A stretch of DNA of 64,000 bases from Pseudothauera rhizosphaerae (GCF_004801305.1 NZ_SSOD01000001.1:340598-404597); one strand, 5' to 3'; shown: positions 8,643-18,129, counted from the first letter of the stretch. A program made the numbers and translations. Notes: generated from the letters alone by a model not told the origin.

Positions 8643-8993
8643 ATGCTGCAAGGCGCCCTGCTGGGCCTGATCGACGAAGCCTGTGCCGAGATCGTCACCC
8701 TGACCGAGGAAGTGAGTGAGGCCGAGTTCTTCCGCAGCCGCCTGACCCACGGCGAGACGGTCAAGCGCCTGAAGGCCATCGCCCAGGCGGCCGAACAGTT
8801 GCCGGAGCCGGCACGCGCCGCCATTGCGGAGATCGACTGGGCGCGCTGGCAGGAACTGGGCCGCGAACTGGCCGCCGGCAGCGCCGGGCCGCTGGCGGTG
8901 TGGGTGGCGGTGCGCGAACTCGCGCCGCTGACGCTGAACTGGCTGCGGGTGTACCAGCAGTCCCGGCCGGACCTGTTCCAGCTCAAGCCATGA
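8643..8993 (+). CDS. HepT-like (DUF86-type) small protein in the hyp operon
   Basis: This 116-residue protein is predicted to be all-helical. Its middle region resembles the DUF86/HepT fold: EFFRSRLTHGETVKRLKAIA, then AEQLP and EIDWARWQELGREL, paralleling the IGEAA..L...IPW pattern. The RX4HXY RNase/AMPylation-acceptor motif of HepT toxins is not kept; the corresponding position reads RELAAGS. No MntA nucleotidyltransferase partner is adjacent. It lies between hypD and hypE and overlaps hypE by the ATGA, so it is translated with the maturation genes. Its role is unknown. Family assignment is by pattern only and moderately sure. Confidence 0.6.
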   Translation: MLQGALLGLIDEACAEIVTLTEEVSEAEFFRSRLTHGETVKRLKAIAQAAEQLPEPARAAIAEIDWARWQELGRELAAGSAGPLAVWVAVRELAPLTLNWLRVYQQSRPDLFQLKP

Positions 8994-10036
8994 AAGCCCA
9001 CTACGTCCGCCCCCTGGACCTGCGCCACGGCCGCGTGGACCTCAACCACGGCGCCGGCGGCCGCGCCATGGCCCAGTTGATCGACGAGCTGTTCGCCCGC
9101 GCATTCGCCAACGACTGGCTGGCCCAGGGCAACGACGGCGCGGTGCTGCCCGCCCCGGCGGCGGGCGAGCGCCTGGTGCTGGCCACGGACGCCCACGTGG
9201 TGAGCCCGCTCTTCTTCCCCGGCGGCGACATCGGCAGCCTGGCGATGCACGGCACGGTGAACGACGTGGCGGTGATGGGCGCCCGCCCGCTGTATCTCAC
9301 CGCCAGCTTCATCCTGGAAGAAGGCTTCCCGCTGGCGGACCTGGCCCGCATCGTGCAATCCATGGCCGCCGCCTCCCGCTCGGCCGGCGTGCCGGTGGTC
9401 ACCGGCGACACCAAGGTCGTCGAACAGGGCAAGGGCGACGGCGTGTTCATCTCCACCACCGGCCTGGGCGCGCTGCCCGCCGGGCGCGAGCTGGGCGGCG
9501 CACTGGCCCGGCCCGGCGACGCGGTGCTGGTCTCCGGCAGCATGGGCGAACACGGCATGGCCATCCTCGCCCAGCGGGAATCCCTGAGCTTCGAATCCGC
9601 CATCGTCTCCGACAGCGCCGCCCTGCACGGCCTCGTGGACGCGCTGCTCGCCGCGGTGCCCGCGGTGCACGTGCTGCGCGACCCCACCCGCGGTGGACTG
9701 GCGACCACCCTCAACGAGATCGCCCGCCAGTCCGGCGTCGGCATGCAACTCGACGAGGCGGCGATCCCGGTCCATCCCCAGGTGGCCGCAGCCTGCGAAC
9801 TGCTCGGCCTGGACCCCTTCTACCTCGCCAACGAAGGCAAGCTGGTCGTCGTGTGCGCCGCGGACGCCGCCGACGCCGCGCTCGCCGCCCTGCGCACCCA
9901 CCCCCTCGGCAGCGATGCCGCGCGCATCGGCACGGTCACCGCCGACCCGCAGTACTTCGTCCAGGCCCGCACCGCCTTCGGCGGCCAGCGCATGCTGGAC
10001 TGGCTCTCCGGCGAACCGCTGCCGCGCATCTGCTGA
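8990..10036 (+). CDS. hypE: Carbamoyl dehydratase HypE
   Basis: This 348-residue PurM-like ATPase converts the thiocarbamoylated C-terminal Cys into the thiocyanate that donates CN to HypD. The C-terminal tail PRIC carries the acceptor Cys. Other motifs are HGAGGRAM, DGAVLP, TDAHVVSPLFFPGGDIG and RDPTRGGLATTLNEIA. The start overlaps the preceding small gene (ATGA), with 13 bases before hypX. HypE accepts carbamoyl from HypF; in this locus the only HypF is the truncated form. Confidence 0.97.
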   Translation: MKAHYVRPLDLRHGRVDLNHGAGGRAMAQLIDELFARAFANDWLAQGNDGAVLPAPAAGERLVLATDAHVVSPLFFPGGDIGSLAMHGTVNDVAVMGARPLYLTASFILEEGFPLADLARIVQSMAAASRSAGVPVVTGDTKVVEQGKGDGVFISTTGLGALPAGRELGGALARPGDAVLVSGSMGEHGMAILAQRESLSFESAIVSDSAALHGLVDALLAAVPAVHVLRDPTRGGLATTLNEIARQSGVGMQLDEAAIPVHPQVAAACELLGLDPFYLANEGKLVVVCAADAADAALAALRTHPLGSDAARIGTVTADPQYFVQARTAFGGQRMLDWLSGEPLPRIC

Positions 10037-10049
10037 AGAGCCCTGGACC

Positions 10050-11777
10050 ATGCGCATCCTGCTGCTGACCCACGCCTTCAACAGCCTGACCCAGCGCCTG
10101 TACGCGGAGCTGGCCGCCGACGGCCACGAACTGTCGGTGGAGTTCGACATCGCCGACAGCGTGACCGGGGAAGCGGTGGCCCTGTTCGCCCCGGACCTGG
10201 TGCTCGCCCCCTTCCTCAAGCGCCCGGTGCCGGAATCCGTGTGGCGCCGCGTGCCCACGCTGATCGTGCATCCGGGCATCGTCGGCGACCGGGGCCCTTC
10301 GGCCCTGGACCACGCCGTCCAGCAGGGCCTGCGGGAGTGGGGCGTGACCGTGCTGCAGGCCGAGGCGGAGATGGACGCCGGCCCGGTGTGGGCCCACGCG
10401 GAATTCGCCCTGCGCCCCGGCGCCACCAAGGCGGGCACCTACCGCAACGAGGTCACCGCTGCCGCGCTGGCCGCGGTACGTGCGGCCCTCACCCACTACC
10501 CGGACTGGCGCGCCGGACGCTGGCAGCCGCGGGTGCAGGACTACGCCGACCCCGCCGTGCGCGGCCGGCCCCACGCCCCCATGAACCAGGCCGAACGCGC
10601 GCTGGACTGGGCGGCCATGACCAGCGCCGAAATCCTCGCCCGCATCCGCGCCGCCGACGGCTTCCCCGGCGTGCTGGACAGCCTGTTCGGCCAGCCCTGC
10701 CGCCTGTTCGACGCCCACCCCGGCCCCCGCGTGGCAGGTGCCGAACCCGGCACGGTGATCGGCCGCCGCCATGACGCGCTGCAGGTCGCCACCCGGGACG
10801 GGAGCGTGTGGATAGGCCACGTGCAGCGCCCCGGCCACGCCCACCCCTTCAAGCTGCCCGCGGCGCTCGCCTTCGCCGACGAGGCCGCCACCCTGCCGGA
10901 GCGGGCCGACGCCACGCCCGCCTACCCCGACATCGCCTACCGGGAGTCGGCGGACGGCCGCATCGGCTACCTCGCCTTCGAGTTCTACAACGGCGCCATG
11001 GGCAGCGCCCAGTGCGGACGCCTGGTCGCGGCGGTGCGCGCCGCCCGCCGCCGCCCGGCGAAGGTGCTGGTGCTCACCGGCGGCCACGACTTCTGGTCCA
11101 ACGGCATCCACCTGGGCCGCATCGAGGCCGCGGCATCCCCCGCCGACGAGTCCTGGCGCAACATCCAGGCCATGGACGATCTCTGCCTCGCCCTGCTGGA
11201 AACCACCGACCGCCTCACCGTGGCCGCCCTGCGGGGCAATGCCGGCGCCGGCGGCTGCTTCCTGGCACTCGCCTGCGACCAGGTGTGGGCCCGCGACGGC
11301 GTGGTGCTCAACCCCCACTACAAGAACATGGGCAACCTGTACGGCTCGGAATACTGGACCTACCTGCTGCCCCGCCGCGTCGGCGAGGCGGGTGCGGCGC
11401 GCCTCATGGGCGAACGCCTGCCGCTCACCGCCCGCCTGGCCGCCGAACGGGGCCTGGTGGACCGCGTGTTCGGCGGCGACGTAGCCGCCTTCGAAGCGGA
11501 ACTGGAACGCCAGGCCGCCGCCCTCGCCGCCGGGGATGTGGACGCCCGCATCGCCGCCAAGGCCGCGCGCCGCGCCGCCGACGAGGCCGCCAGGCCGCTG
11601 GCCGCGTACCGCGCCCAGGAGCTGGAGATGATGCGGCGCAACTTCTACGGCTTCGACCCCAGCTACCACGTCGCCCGCTACCATTTCGTCATGAAGACGC
11701 CCCACTCCTGGACCCCGCGCCACCTCGCCCGCCACCGGGAGCCCGGCTGGCGACCCGCCGCGGAGGCCGCGGCATGA
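10050..11777 (+). CDS. hypX: HypX/HoxX, CO ligand synthase for [NiFe]-hydrogenase maturation
   Basis: This 575-residue two-domain protein makes the active-site CO from formyl-tetrahydrofolate under oxic conditions. The N-terminal 260 residues are formyltransferase-like (LLLTHAFNSLTQRL, HPGIVGDRGPSALDHA). The C-terminal half is crotonase-like (LVLTGGHDFWSNGIHLG, GNAGAGGCFLALACD, HYKNMGNLYGSEYW). HypX occurs in aerobic hydrogen oxidisers, so this operon probably serves a hydrogenase made in air. Its stop overlaps the start of hoxA. Confidence 0.95.
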   Translation: MRILLLTHAFNSLTQRLYAELAADGHELSVEFDIADSVTGEAVALFAPDLVLAPFLKRPVPESVWRRVPTLIVHPGIVGDRGPSALDHAVQQGLREWGVTVLQAEAEMDAGPVWAHAEFALRPGATKAGTYRNEVTAAALAAVRAALTHYPDWRAGRWQPRVQDYADPAVRGRPHAPMNQAERALDWAAMTSAEILARIRAADGFPGVLDSLFGQPCRLFDAHPGPRVAGAEPGTVIGRRHDALQVATRDGSVWIGHVQRPGHAHPFKLPAALAFADEAATLPERADATPAYPDIAYRESADGRIGYLAFEFYNGAMGSAQCGRLVAAVRAARRRPAKVLVLTGGHDFWSNGIHLGRIEAAASPADESWRNIQAMDDLCLALLETTDRLTVAALRGNAGAGGCFLALACDQVWARDGVVLNPHYKNMGNLYGSEYWTYLLPRRVGEAGAARLMGERLPLTARLAAERGLVDRVFGGDVAAFEAELERQAAALAAGDVDARIAAKAARRAADEAARPLAAYRAQELEMMRRNFYGFDPSYHVARYHFVMKTPHSWTPRHLARHREPGWRPAAEAAA

Positions 11778-13219
11778 CCAGGCGCCTGCCCACCGTGCTG
11801 GTGGTGGACGACGAGGTGCGCTCCCAGGAGGCCCTGCGCCGCACGCTGGAAGAGGACTTCGAGGTGTTCACCGCCTCCGGCGCCGACGAGGCGCTCGCCA
11901 TCCTGGAGCGGGAGTGGATACAGATCGTGCTCACCGACCAGCGCATGCCCGGCACCTCGGGCGTGGCCCTGCTGCGCCAGGTGCGCGAACGCTGGCCCGA
12001 CGCGGTGCGCATCATCATCTCCGGCTACACGGATTCCGAGGACATCATCGCCGGCGTCAACGAGGCCGGCATCTACCAGTACCTGCTCAAGCCCTGGCAG
12101 CCGGAACAGCTGCTGCTCACGCTGCGCGGCGCGGCCGAACTCTCCCGCCTGCAGGCGGAGAACCAGCGCCTGGCGGTGGACCTCAAGACCGCCGCGCCGG
12201 TGCTCGCCGCCCGCGTCGGCGAGCGCCGGGACCGGCTGGCCCGCCACTACGCCCTGGACCGCCTGGTGCGCGCGCCGGATTCGCCCATGAACGCCCTGTG
12301 CGCCCTGGTGGGGCGCCTGGCCGCCCTGGACATCCCGGTGCTGCTCACCGGCGAATCGGGCACCGGCAAGGAACTGCTGGCCCGCGCGCTGCACTACGAC
12401 AGCCCCCGCGCCGACGAGGCCTTCGTGGTGGAGAACTGCGGGGCGCTGCCGGACCAGCTGCTGGAATCCGAACTCTTCGGCCACAAGCGGGGCGCCTACA
12501 CCGGCGCCTTCGAGGACCGGGTGGGCCTGTTCAAGCAGGCCGACGGCGGCACCATGCTGCTGGACGAGATCGGCGAGACCTCTCCCGCCTTCCAGGTGAA
12601 ACTGCTGCGCACGCTGCAGGAAGGCGAGATCCGCCCCCTGGGCGCGAGCCGCACCCAGGCCGTGGACGTGCGCGTGGTGGCCGCCACCAACCGGGACCTG
12701 GAAGCCGAGGGGCGCGCCGGGCGCTTCCGCGAAGACCTCTACTACCGCCTCGCCGCCTTCCCCATCCACGTGCCGCCGCTGCGGGAGCGGCCCATGGACA
12801 TCCCGCTGATCGCCCGCAGCCTGGCCGACGAGACCGGCGCCGCCCTGGGCCGCCGCTTCGCCCCCCTGTCCGCCGAACTGGTGGGCTGCCTGACCGCCTG
12901 GCGCTGGCCCGGCAACGTGCGCGAACTGCGCAACGAGGTGCTGCGCATGGCCGCGCTGGCCGAAGGCAGCGAACTCTCCGCCGCCCACCTGAGCCCCCGC
13001 GTGCTGCGCGCCGCGGACACCGGGCAGGAAGCCGCGCTGGACCTCATCGACGGCCTGCAGGGCGACCTCAAGACCCGGCTCGACGCGCTGGAAGCCCGCA
13101 TCCTCAAGGAATGCCTGATCCGCCTGCGCTGGAACAAGACGCGGGCGGCGCAGGAACTGGGCCTGTCCCGCGTGGGCCTGCGCGCCAAGCTCGTGCGCTA
13201 CGGGCTGGACGGGGGATGA
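11774..13219 (+). CDS. hoxA: Sigma-54-dependent response regulator HoxA/HupR
   Basis: This 481-residue NtrC-family activator has three parts. The receiver carries D55 (LTDQRMPG) and K106. The AAA+ domain has GESGTGKE at about 193-200, the sigma-54 contact loop GAYTGA at about 240-245 (Tyr in place of the common Phe), and Walker B LLDEIGE. The C-terminal Fis-type helix-turn-helix reads [20 protein letters not shown]. HoxA drives hydrogenase genes when H2 is sensed by HoxBC through the kinase HoxJ. In R. eutropha the unphosphorylated form activates. Likely targets here are the -24/-12 sites at 1024 and 18219. Confidence 0.95.
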   Translation: MTRRLPTVLVVDDEVRSQEALRRTLEEDFEVFTASGADEALAILEREWIQIVLTDQRMPGTSGVALLRQVRERWPDAVRIIISGYTDSEDIIAGVNEAGIYQYLLKPWQPEQLLLTLRGAAELSRLQAENQRLAVDLKTAAPVLAARVGERRDRLARHYALDRLVRAPDSPMNALCALVGRLAALDIPVLLTGESGTGKELLARALHYDSPRADEAFVVENCGALPDQLLESELFGHKRGAYTGAFEDRVGLFKQADGGTMLLDEIGETSPAFQVKLLRTLQEGEIRPLGASRTQAVDVRVVAATNRDLEAEGRAGRFREDLYYRLAAFPIHVPPLRERPMDIPLIARSLADETGAALGRRFAPLSAELVGCLTAWRWPGNVRELRNEVLRMAALAEGSELSAAHLSPRVLRAADTGQEAALDLIDGLQGDLKTRLDALEARILKECLIRLRWNKTRAAQELGLSRVGLRAKLVRYGLDGG

Positions 13220-13269
13220 GGCCGCATCGGGATGGAAGCGGGTTGCACTTCATCCGAGGATTGCCCTAG

Positions 13270-13283
13270 ACTTTGTACAAAGT
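13270..13283. promoter_or_regulatory. YefM-YoeB operator palindrome
   Basis: ACTTTGTACAAAGT is a perfect 14-base palindrome with the TGTACA core. This core is the known recognition element of YefM-family antitoxins. It ends 6 bases before the first ATG of yefM, where bound YefM-YoeB would block transcription. The locally AT-rich block stands out from the GC-rich surroundings. Confidence 0.8.
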
Positions 13284-13289
13284 TTTGAG

Positions 13290-13574
13290 ATGGAGATGGA
13301 GATGGACGCACTCACCTTCAGTTACACACGCGCCCACCTCGCGGAGGTGATGCGCACCGTCAACGAGGACCGCGCACCCGTGCTCGTCACCACGCAGCGC
13401 GGCAAACCGGTGGTCATCATGTCGCTCGACGACTACAACGCCCTGGAAGAAACCGCTTACCTGCTCCGCAACCCCAAGGGTGCAAAGCGCCTGATGGAGT
13501 CCGTGGAGCAACTGCGTGCCGGCAAGGGCAAGAAGCGCGACCTGCTGGACGACGATGCAGCCGAAGTTCTCTGA
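13290..13574 (+). CDS. yefM: Antitoxin YefM
   Basis: This 94-residue Phd/YefM antitoxin contains FSYTRAHLAEVMRTVNEDR and PVVIMSLDDYNALEETAYLL, the DNA-binding N-terminal domain of the family, followed by a charged tail that would wrap the toxin. Three in-frame ATGs (13290, 13296, 13302) sit in a repeated GAGATG. The start at 13302 (MDALTFSY) best matches homologues and would use the upstream GGAG as ribosome site. It overlaps yoeB by 20 bases. It is autoregulated through the palindrome at 13270. Confidence 0.93.
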   Translation: MEMEMDALTFSYTRAHLAEVMRTVNEDRAPVLVTTQRGKPVVIMSLDDYNALEETAYLLRNPKGAKRLMESVEQLRAGKGKKRDLLDDDAAEVL

Positions 13575-13809
13575 CCACGCCTGGGAAGACTACCTCTACT
13601 GGCACGAAACCGACCGCAAGCAGGTCAAGCGGATCAACGCCCTGATCGAGGACATCCGCCGGCATCCGTTCGAAGGCATCGGCAAACCCGAACCGCTCAA
13701 GCATCAGCTCTCCGGCTTCTGGTCCCGGCGCATCGACGACCGCCACCGCCTGGTCTATGCGGTCGATGGAGACGACATCCTCATCGCTCAGTGCCGGGAC
13801 CATTACTGA
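13555..13809 (+). CDS. yoeB: mRNA interferase toxin YoeB
   Basis: This 84-residue YoeB is the same length as the E. coli protein. It cuts mRNA at the ribosomal A site. Catalytic residues align one for one: E46 (GKPEPLKH), R65 (DDRHRLVYAV), H83 and Y84 (CRDHY end). It therefore looks intact. The start lies within the end of yefM, as usual for the pair. The pair separates hoxA from hoxBCJ; it is probably an inserted accessory module and not part of hydrogen sensing. Confidence 0.95.
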   Translation: MQPKFSDHAWEDYLYWHETDRKQVKRINALIEDIRRHPFEGIGKPEPLKHQLSGFWSRRIDDRHRLVYAVDGDDILIAQCRDHY

Positions 13810-13882
13810 CCGGATCGCCATCCACACCGCCACGCACGGTCACGAATCCGCCACCCACCCGTAACCCGCTGGAGACCCCCGA

Positions 13883-14302
13883 ATGTTCCGCCTGTGGATC
13901 GTCATTGCCGCCCTCTTCGGCGCCATCGGTGTCTCACTGGCATCGTGGAGCAGCCACGGCCTGGCCCATTTCCTCGACCCCGACACGCTGGCCGTGGGCC
14001 TGGAGCGCGCCCGCGCAGCCAACCTGCACCACATGCTGCATACCCTGGCCCTGTTCGGCATCGCGCTGTGGGTGCGGCAGGGGGCGAACGCCTGGGTGCA
14101 TGGGGCGGGCGTGCTGTTCGCGGTCGGCATCCTGGGCTTTTCGGGCGGCATCTACGGTCTGCGCATCTTCGCCGGCATCCACGAAGGGCCGTGGATCTAC
14201 GTCGTGCCCCTGGGCGGCGCCAGCCTGATCCTGGGTTGGCTCGCCCTGGCCATCGCCGGTCTGCGTCCCCAGCCCGCCCCCGGCGCTTCCCTGCGCCCAT
14301 GA
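13883..14302 (+). CDS. DUF423 inner-membrane protein
   Basis: This 139-residue protein has four predicted membrane segments, beginning with LWIVIAALFGAIGVSLASW and ending with LILGWLALAIAGL. The DUF423/YgdD signature is visible: GAIGVSLASWSSHGL, LHHMLHTLALFGIAL and GGIYGLRIFAG. Function is not established for the family. Its stop overlaps the hoxB start (ATGA), so it is co-translated with the H2 sensor. That arrangement may simply reflect insertion. Confidence 0.9.
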   Translation: MFRLWIVIAALFGAIGVSLASWSSHGLAHFLDPDTLAVGLERARAANLHHMLHTLALFGIALWVRQGANAWVHGAGVLFAVGILGFSGGIYGLRIFAGIHEGPWIYVVPLGGASLILGWLALAIAGLRPQPAPGASLRP

Positions 14303-15294
14303 ACCTCCTCTGGCTCCAGTCCGGCGGCTGCGGCGGCTGCACCATGTCGCTGCTGTGCGCGGATTCCAGCGACCTCTTCGGCAGCCTGACCGACGCGGGC
14401 ATCCGCATCCTGTGGCATCCATCCCTGTCCGAGGAGAGCGGCGCCGAGGTCCTGGACATCCTTTCCGCCTGCGCGGCCGGCCACACCCCGGTGGACCTGC
14501 TCTGCATCGAAGGCTCTCTGCTGCGCGGCCCCGACGGCAGCGGGCGCTTCCACATGCTGGGCGGCAGCGGCAGGCCGATGATCGCCTGGGTGCGGGAACT
14601 GGCCGCCCACGCGCGCTACACGCTGGCCATCGGCTCCTGCGCTGCCTGGGGCGGCATCACCACGGCCGGGCCCAACCCGGCCGGGGCTTGCGGCCTGCAG
14701 TACGACGGCGAGGAGCCGGGCGGCCTGCTCGGCGCAGACTATCGCTCGGCCGCCGGCCTGCCGGTGATCAACGTGGCCGGCTGCCCCACCCACCCCGGCT
14801 GGGTGATGGAGACGCTGCTGGCGCTGGCCCTGGGCCAGTTCGACGCCGGCTCGATGGACGCGCTGGCCCGCCCGCGCTCCTACGCCGACCAGCTCGTGCA
14901 CCACGGCTGCGCGCGCAACGAGTATTACGAGTTCAAGGCCAGCGCCGAACGGCCGTCCGACCTGGGCTGCCTGATGGAAAACATGGGCTGCAAGGGCACC
15001 CAGGCCCACGCCGACTGCAACCTGCGGCCGTGGAACGGCGGCGGCTCATGCACGCGCGGCGGCTACGCCTGCATCTCCTGTACCGAGCCGGGCTTCGAGG
15101 AACCGGGCCACCCCTTCGTGCAGACGCCCAAGGTCGCCGGCATCCCCATCGGCCTGCCCTCCGACATGCCCAAGGCCTGGTTCGTGGCGCTGGCCGCCCT
15201 GTCCAAGTCCGCCACGCCGAAGCGGGTGCGGGAGAACGCCGCCGCCGACCATCTGGTGGTCACCCCGGCGATCCGCCGCACCGGGCTGAAATGA
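14299..15294 (+). CDS. hoxB: Regulatory (H2-sensing) hydrogenase small subunit HoxB/HupU
   Basis: This 331-residue small subunit has no Tat signal, unlike energy-conserving small subunits, so it stays in the cytoplasm as part of the H2 sensor. Iron-sulfur ligands are visible in SGGCGGCTMSLLC (from C11), GSCAAWGG, VAGCPTHPGW and the C-terminal CARNEY/CNLRPW/CTRGGYACISC region. With HoxC it detects H2 and inhibits or releases the kinase HoxJ. It overlaps DUF423 upstream and hoxC downstream by 4 bases each. Confidence 0.96.
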   Translation: MNLLWLQSGGCGGCTMSLLCADSSDLFGSLTDAGIRILWHPSLSEESGAEVLDILSACAAGHTPVDLLCIEGSLLRGPDGSGRFHMLGGSGRPMIAWVRELAAHARYTLAIGSCAAWGGITTAGPNPAGACGLQYDGEEPGGLLGADYRSAAGLPVINVAGCPTHPGWVMETLLALALGQFDAGSMDALARPRSYADQLVHHGCARNEYYEFKASAERPSDLGCLMENMGCKGTQAHADCNLRPWNGGGSCTRGGYACISCTEPGFEEPGHPFVQTPKVAGIPIGLPSDMPKAWFVALAALSKSATPKRVRENAAADHLVVTPAIRRTGLK

Positions 15295-16742
15295 GTCGGC
15301 GCATCGTCCTCGGCCCCTTCAACCGCGTGGAGGGCGACCTGGAAGTCAGCCTGGAAGTGGCCGGCGGCCGGGTGGCGGCGGCCTACGTCAATTCGCCCCT
15401 GTTCCGCGGCTTCGAGCAGATCCTGCGCGGCAAGGACCCGCGCGATGCGCTGGTGCTGGTGCCGCGCATCTGCGGCATCTGCTCCGTGTCCCAGTCGGCC
15501 GCGGCCGCCGCGGCCCTGCGGGAGGCCATGGGGCTGGCGGTGCCGGAGAACGGCGAACTGGCCGCCAACCTGGTGCTGGCCGCGGAGAACCTGGCCGACC
15601 ACTTCACCCATTTCTACCTCTTCTTCATGCCGGACTTCGCCCGCGACGAGTACGCCGGCCGGCCCTGGTTCGACGCTGCGCGCGCGCGCTTCAAGGCGGT
15701 GCGGGGCACGGCGGCGGCCGAGGCCCTGCCGGCGCGCACCGCTTTCCTGCAGCTCACCGGGATACTGGCCGGCAAGTGGCCCCACACCCTGAGCCTGCAA
15801 CCGGGCGGCTCGTCACGCGCAGTGAGCGCGGTGGAGAAGATTCGCCTCCATGGCCTGCTGCGGGAGTTCCGCCGCTGGCTGGAGCGCCATCTGTTCGGCG
15901 ATGCGCTGGAGGCCGTCGCTGCGCTGGATTCGGCCGACGCCCTGGCCGCCTGGGCCGCAGCGCGGGCACCAACCTCCTCCGACCTGCGCCTGTTCCTGGA
16001 GATCGCCGCCGACCTGGAACTCGCCCGCCTGGGCCGCGCCACCGACCGCTTCCTCAGCTACGGCGCCTATCCGCTGGCCGGCACGCCGCTCTTCGCCCGC
16101 GGCCTGTGGCAGCCGGAGGACGGCGCCACCGCCCTTTTCGACCCCGCCGACATCCGCGAGGACCTCAGCCACGCCTGGCTGCAGGGTGACACCCGCCACC
16201 CCTGGCGCGGCCTCACCGAGCCGGACGCCGACAAGGCGGGCGCCTACACCTGGTGCAAGGCGCCGCGCCTGGCTGGGCAGGTGGTGGAATGCGGCGCGCT
16301 GGCCCGCCAGATGGTGGACGGCCATCCGCTGGCCCACGACCTGGTGGCGCGCGACGGCGGCAGCGTGCTGGCGCGCGTGCTGTGCCGCCTGCTGGAACTC
16401 ACCCGCGTGCTGCCGGCCATGGAAGCCTGGGTGCAGGCGCTCACACCCGGCGAGCCCTTCTGCGCCCACGGCGCGCTGCCGGACGAGGGGGCGGGCTGCG
16501 GCCTGGTGGAAGCGGCGCGCGGCGGGCTGGGCCACTGGCTGACCATCCGCCACGGCCGCATCGCCGGCTACCAGATCATCGCCCCCACTACCTGGAACTT
16601 CTCGCCGCGGGACGCCGCCGGCACCCCCGGCGCACTGGAGCAGGCCCTCGCCGGTCTACCCATGGACGACGCCCGCAAGTCCCTTGTCGTGCAGCACGTG
16701 GTACGTTCCTTCGACCCGTGCATGGTCTGTACCGTGCACTGA
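15291..16742 (+). CDS. hoxC: Regulatory (H2-sensing) hydrogenase large subunit HoxC/HupV
   Basis: This 483-residue large subunit binds the NiFe site through C61 and C64 (RICGICSVSQ) and C477 and C480 in the terminal DPCMVCTVH. The protein ends exactly at H483, with no peptide for an endopeptidase to remove; this is diagnostic of regulatory hydrogenases. FNRVEGDLEV near the start is typical. It needs the Hyp proteins encoded upstream but not HoxM. The hoxJ start follows after 19 bases. Confidence 0.97.
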   Translation: MSRRIVLGPFNRVEGDLEVSLEVAGGRVAAAYVNSPLFRGFEQILRGKDPRDALVLVPRICGICSVSQSAAAAAALREAMGLAVPENGELAANLVLAAENLADHFTHFYLFFMPDFARDEYAGRPWFDAARARFKAVRGTAAAEALPARTAFLQLTGILAGKWPHTLSLQPGGSSRAVSAVEKIRLHGLLREFRRWLERHLFGDALEAVAALDSADALAAWAAARAPTSSDLRLFLEIAADLELARLGRATDRFLSYGAYPLAGTPLFARGLWQPEDGATALFDPADIREDLSHAWLQGDTRHPWRGLTEPDADKAGAYTWCKAPRLAGQVVECGALARQMVDGHPLAHDLVARDGGSVLARVLCRLLELTRVLPAMEAWVQALTPGEPFCAHGALPDEGAGCGLVEAARGGLGHWLTIRHGRIAGYQIIAPTTWNFSPRDAAGTPGALEQALAGLPMDDARKSLVVQHVVRSFDPCMVCTVH

Positions 16743-16761
16743 CCCCACCCGCCCCGCAGCC

Positions 16762-18129
16762 ATGACCGACCAGCCCAAGCCCTCCCCGCTGCAGCACACC
16801 GGCCACCCCGGCGAACTGGTCGGTGTGGGCGAGGACGTGTGGATGGACGTCATCCACAAGATGGACGAGGTGTATTCCGACCTGCTGCAGTACGAGGTGG
16901 CGCTGGAACAGAAGAACGCCAAGCTGGAGGAATCCCAGCAGTTCATCCTGTCGGTGCTCACCTCCATGTCCGACATCCTGGTGGTGTGCGACCGCAACGG
17001 CCTCATCGAGGACGTGAACCGCTCGCTGCTCGACTTCACCGGGCGCAGCCTGGACGAACTGCGGGGAACCTCGGTGTTCGACCTGTTCGCCGACGAGGTG
17101 GCGCGCACCCAGGCACGCCACCTGCTCACCCTGTACGGCGAGGCCAGCGTGCACGACTGCGAGCTGCCCCTGCGCGCCCGCGACGGCAGCACGGTGCCGG
17201 TGTCGCTGAACTGCACGCCGCGCTACAACGCCGTGGGCAAGTCCCTGGGCATGGTGGTCACCGGCCGCCCGGTGGGCGAGCTGCGGCGCGCCTACCAGGC
17301 CCTGCGCCAGGCCCACGAGGACCTCAAGCGCACCCAGCAGCAACTGCTGCACTCGGAGAAGATGGCCTCCCTCGGCCGCCTCGTGGCCGGCGTGGCCCAC
17401 GAGTTGAACAACCCCATCAGCTTCATCCTGGGCAACGTCCATGCGCTGCAGCGCTACGCCGGCCGGCTGGGGCAGTACCTGGCCGCACTGCACGCGGGCG
17501 AATCCGCGGCGCGGCTGGCCGAACTGCGCGCCGAGCTGCGCATCGACCGCATCCTGGCCGATCTGCCGCCGCTGATCGAAGGCACCATCGAGGGCGCCGA
17601 GCGCACGCGGGACATCGTGGACGGCCTGAAGCGCTTTTCCGCCATCGACCGGGACGAACAGCAGCCCTTCAACCTCGCCGAGGTCATCGAGCGCGCCGTG
17701 CGCTGGGTATGCAAGGCCACCCGCGAGAGCTTCCGCGTGCGCATGACGCTGCCCGCCGAAATCCCCGTGCGCGGCTCGCCCGGCCAGATGCAGCAGGTCA
17801 TGATGAACCTGGTGCAGAACGCCTGGGACGCCACCGCCGAGTTGCCGGAACCCTGGCTGGACATCGAGGCCCGGGTGGAAGGCGGGCGCGCCACGATCCG
17901 TTTCCACGACAACGGCCCGGGCGTCGCCGAACACCACCTCGCCCACATCTTCGATCCCTTCTTCACCACCAAGGTGGTGGGCAAGGGCACCGGGCTGGGA
18001 CTGTCCATCAGCTACGGCATCGTGGAGCGCCACGGCGGCCAGCTCTCGGCGCGCAACCACCCGGCCGGCGGGGCGGAGCTGGTCATCGAACTGCCGGTGG
18101 AGCGCGGCGGCCAGCCGGCAGCCGACTGA
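16762..18129 (+). CDS. hoxJ: Hydrogenase-regulating histidine kinase HoxJ/HupT
   Basis: This 455-residue soluble kinase has no membrane segment. A helical N-terminus (about 22-62) is followed by a PAS domain (about 63-170), which in HoxJ contacts HoxBC. The H-box is GVAHELNNPISF with H213. The ATP-binding domain has QQVMMNLVQNAWDAT, DNGPGV, FDPFFTTK and GTGLGLSIS. It controls the response regulator HoxA. The ATG at 16762 was chosen because it follows the hoxC stop directly and leaves a normal N-terminus. Confidence 0.95.
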   Translation: MTDQPKPSPLQHTGHPGELVGVGEDVWMDVIHKMDEVYSDLLQYEVALEQKNAKLEESQQFILSVLTSMSDILVVCDRNGLIEDVNRSLLDFTGRSLDELRGTSVFDLFADEVARTQARHLLTLYGEASVHDCELPLRARDGSTVPVSLNCTPRYNAVGKSLGMVVTGRPVGELRRAYQALRQAHEDLKRTQQQLLHSEKMASLGRLVAGVAHELNNPISFILGNVHALQRYAGRLGQYLAALHAGESAARLAELRAELRIDRILADLPPLIEGTIEGAERTRDIVDGLKRFSAIDRDEQQPFNLAEVIERAVRWVCKATRESFRVRMTLPAEIPVRGSPGQMQQVMMNLVQNAWDATAELPEPWLDIEARVEGGRATIRFHDNGPGVAEHHLAHIFDPFFTTKVVGKGTGLGLSISYGIVERHGGQLSARNHPAGGAELVIELPVERGGQPAAD

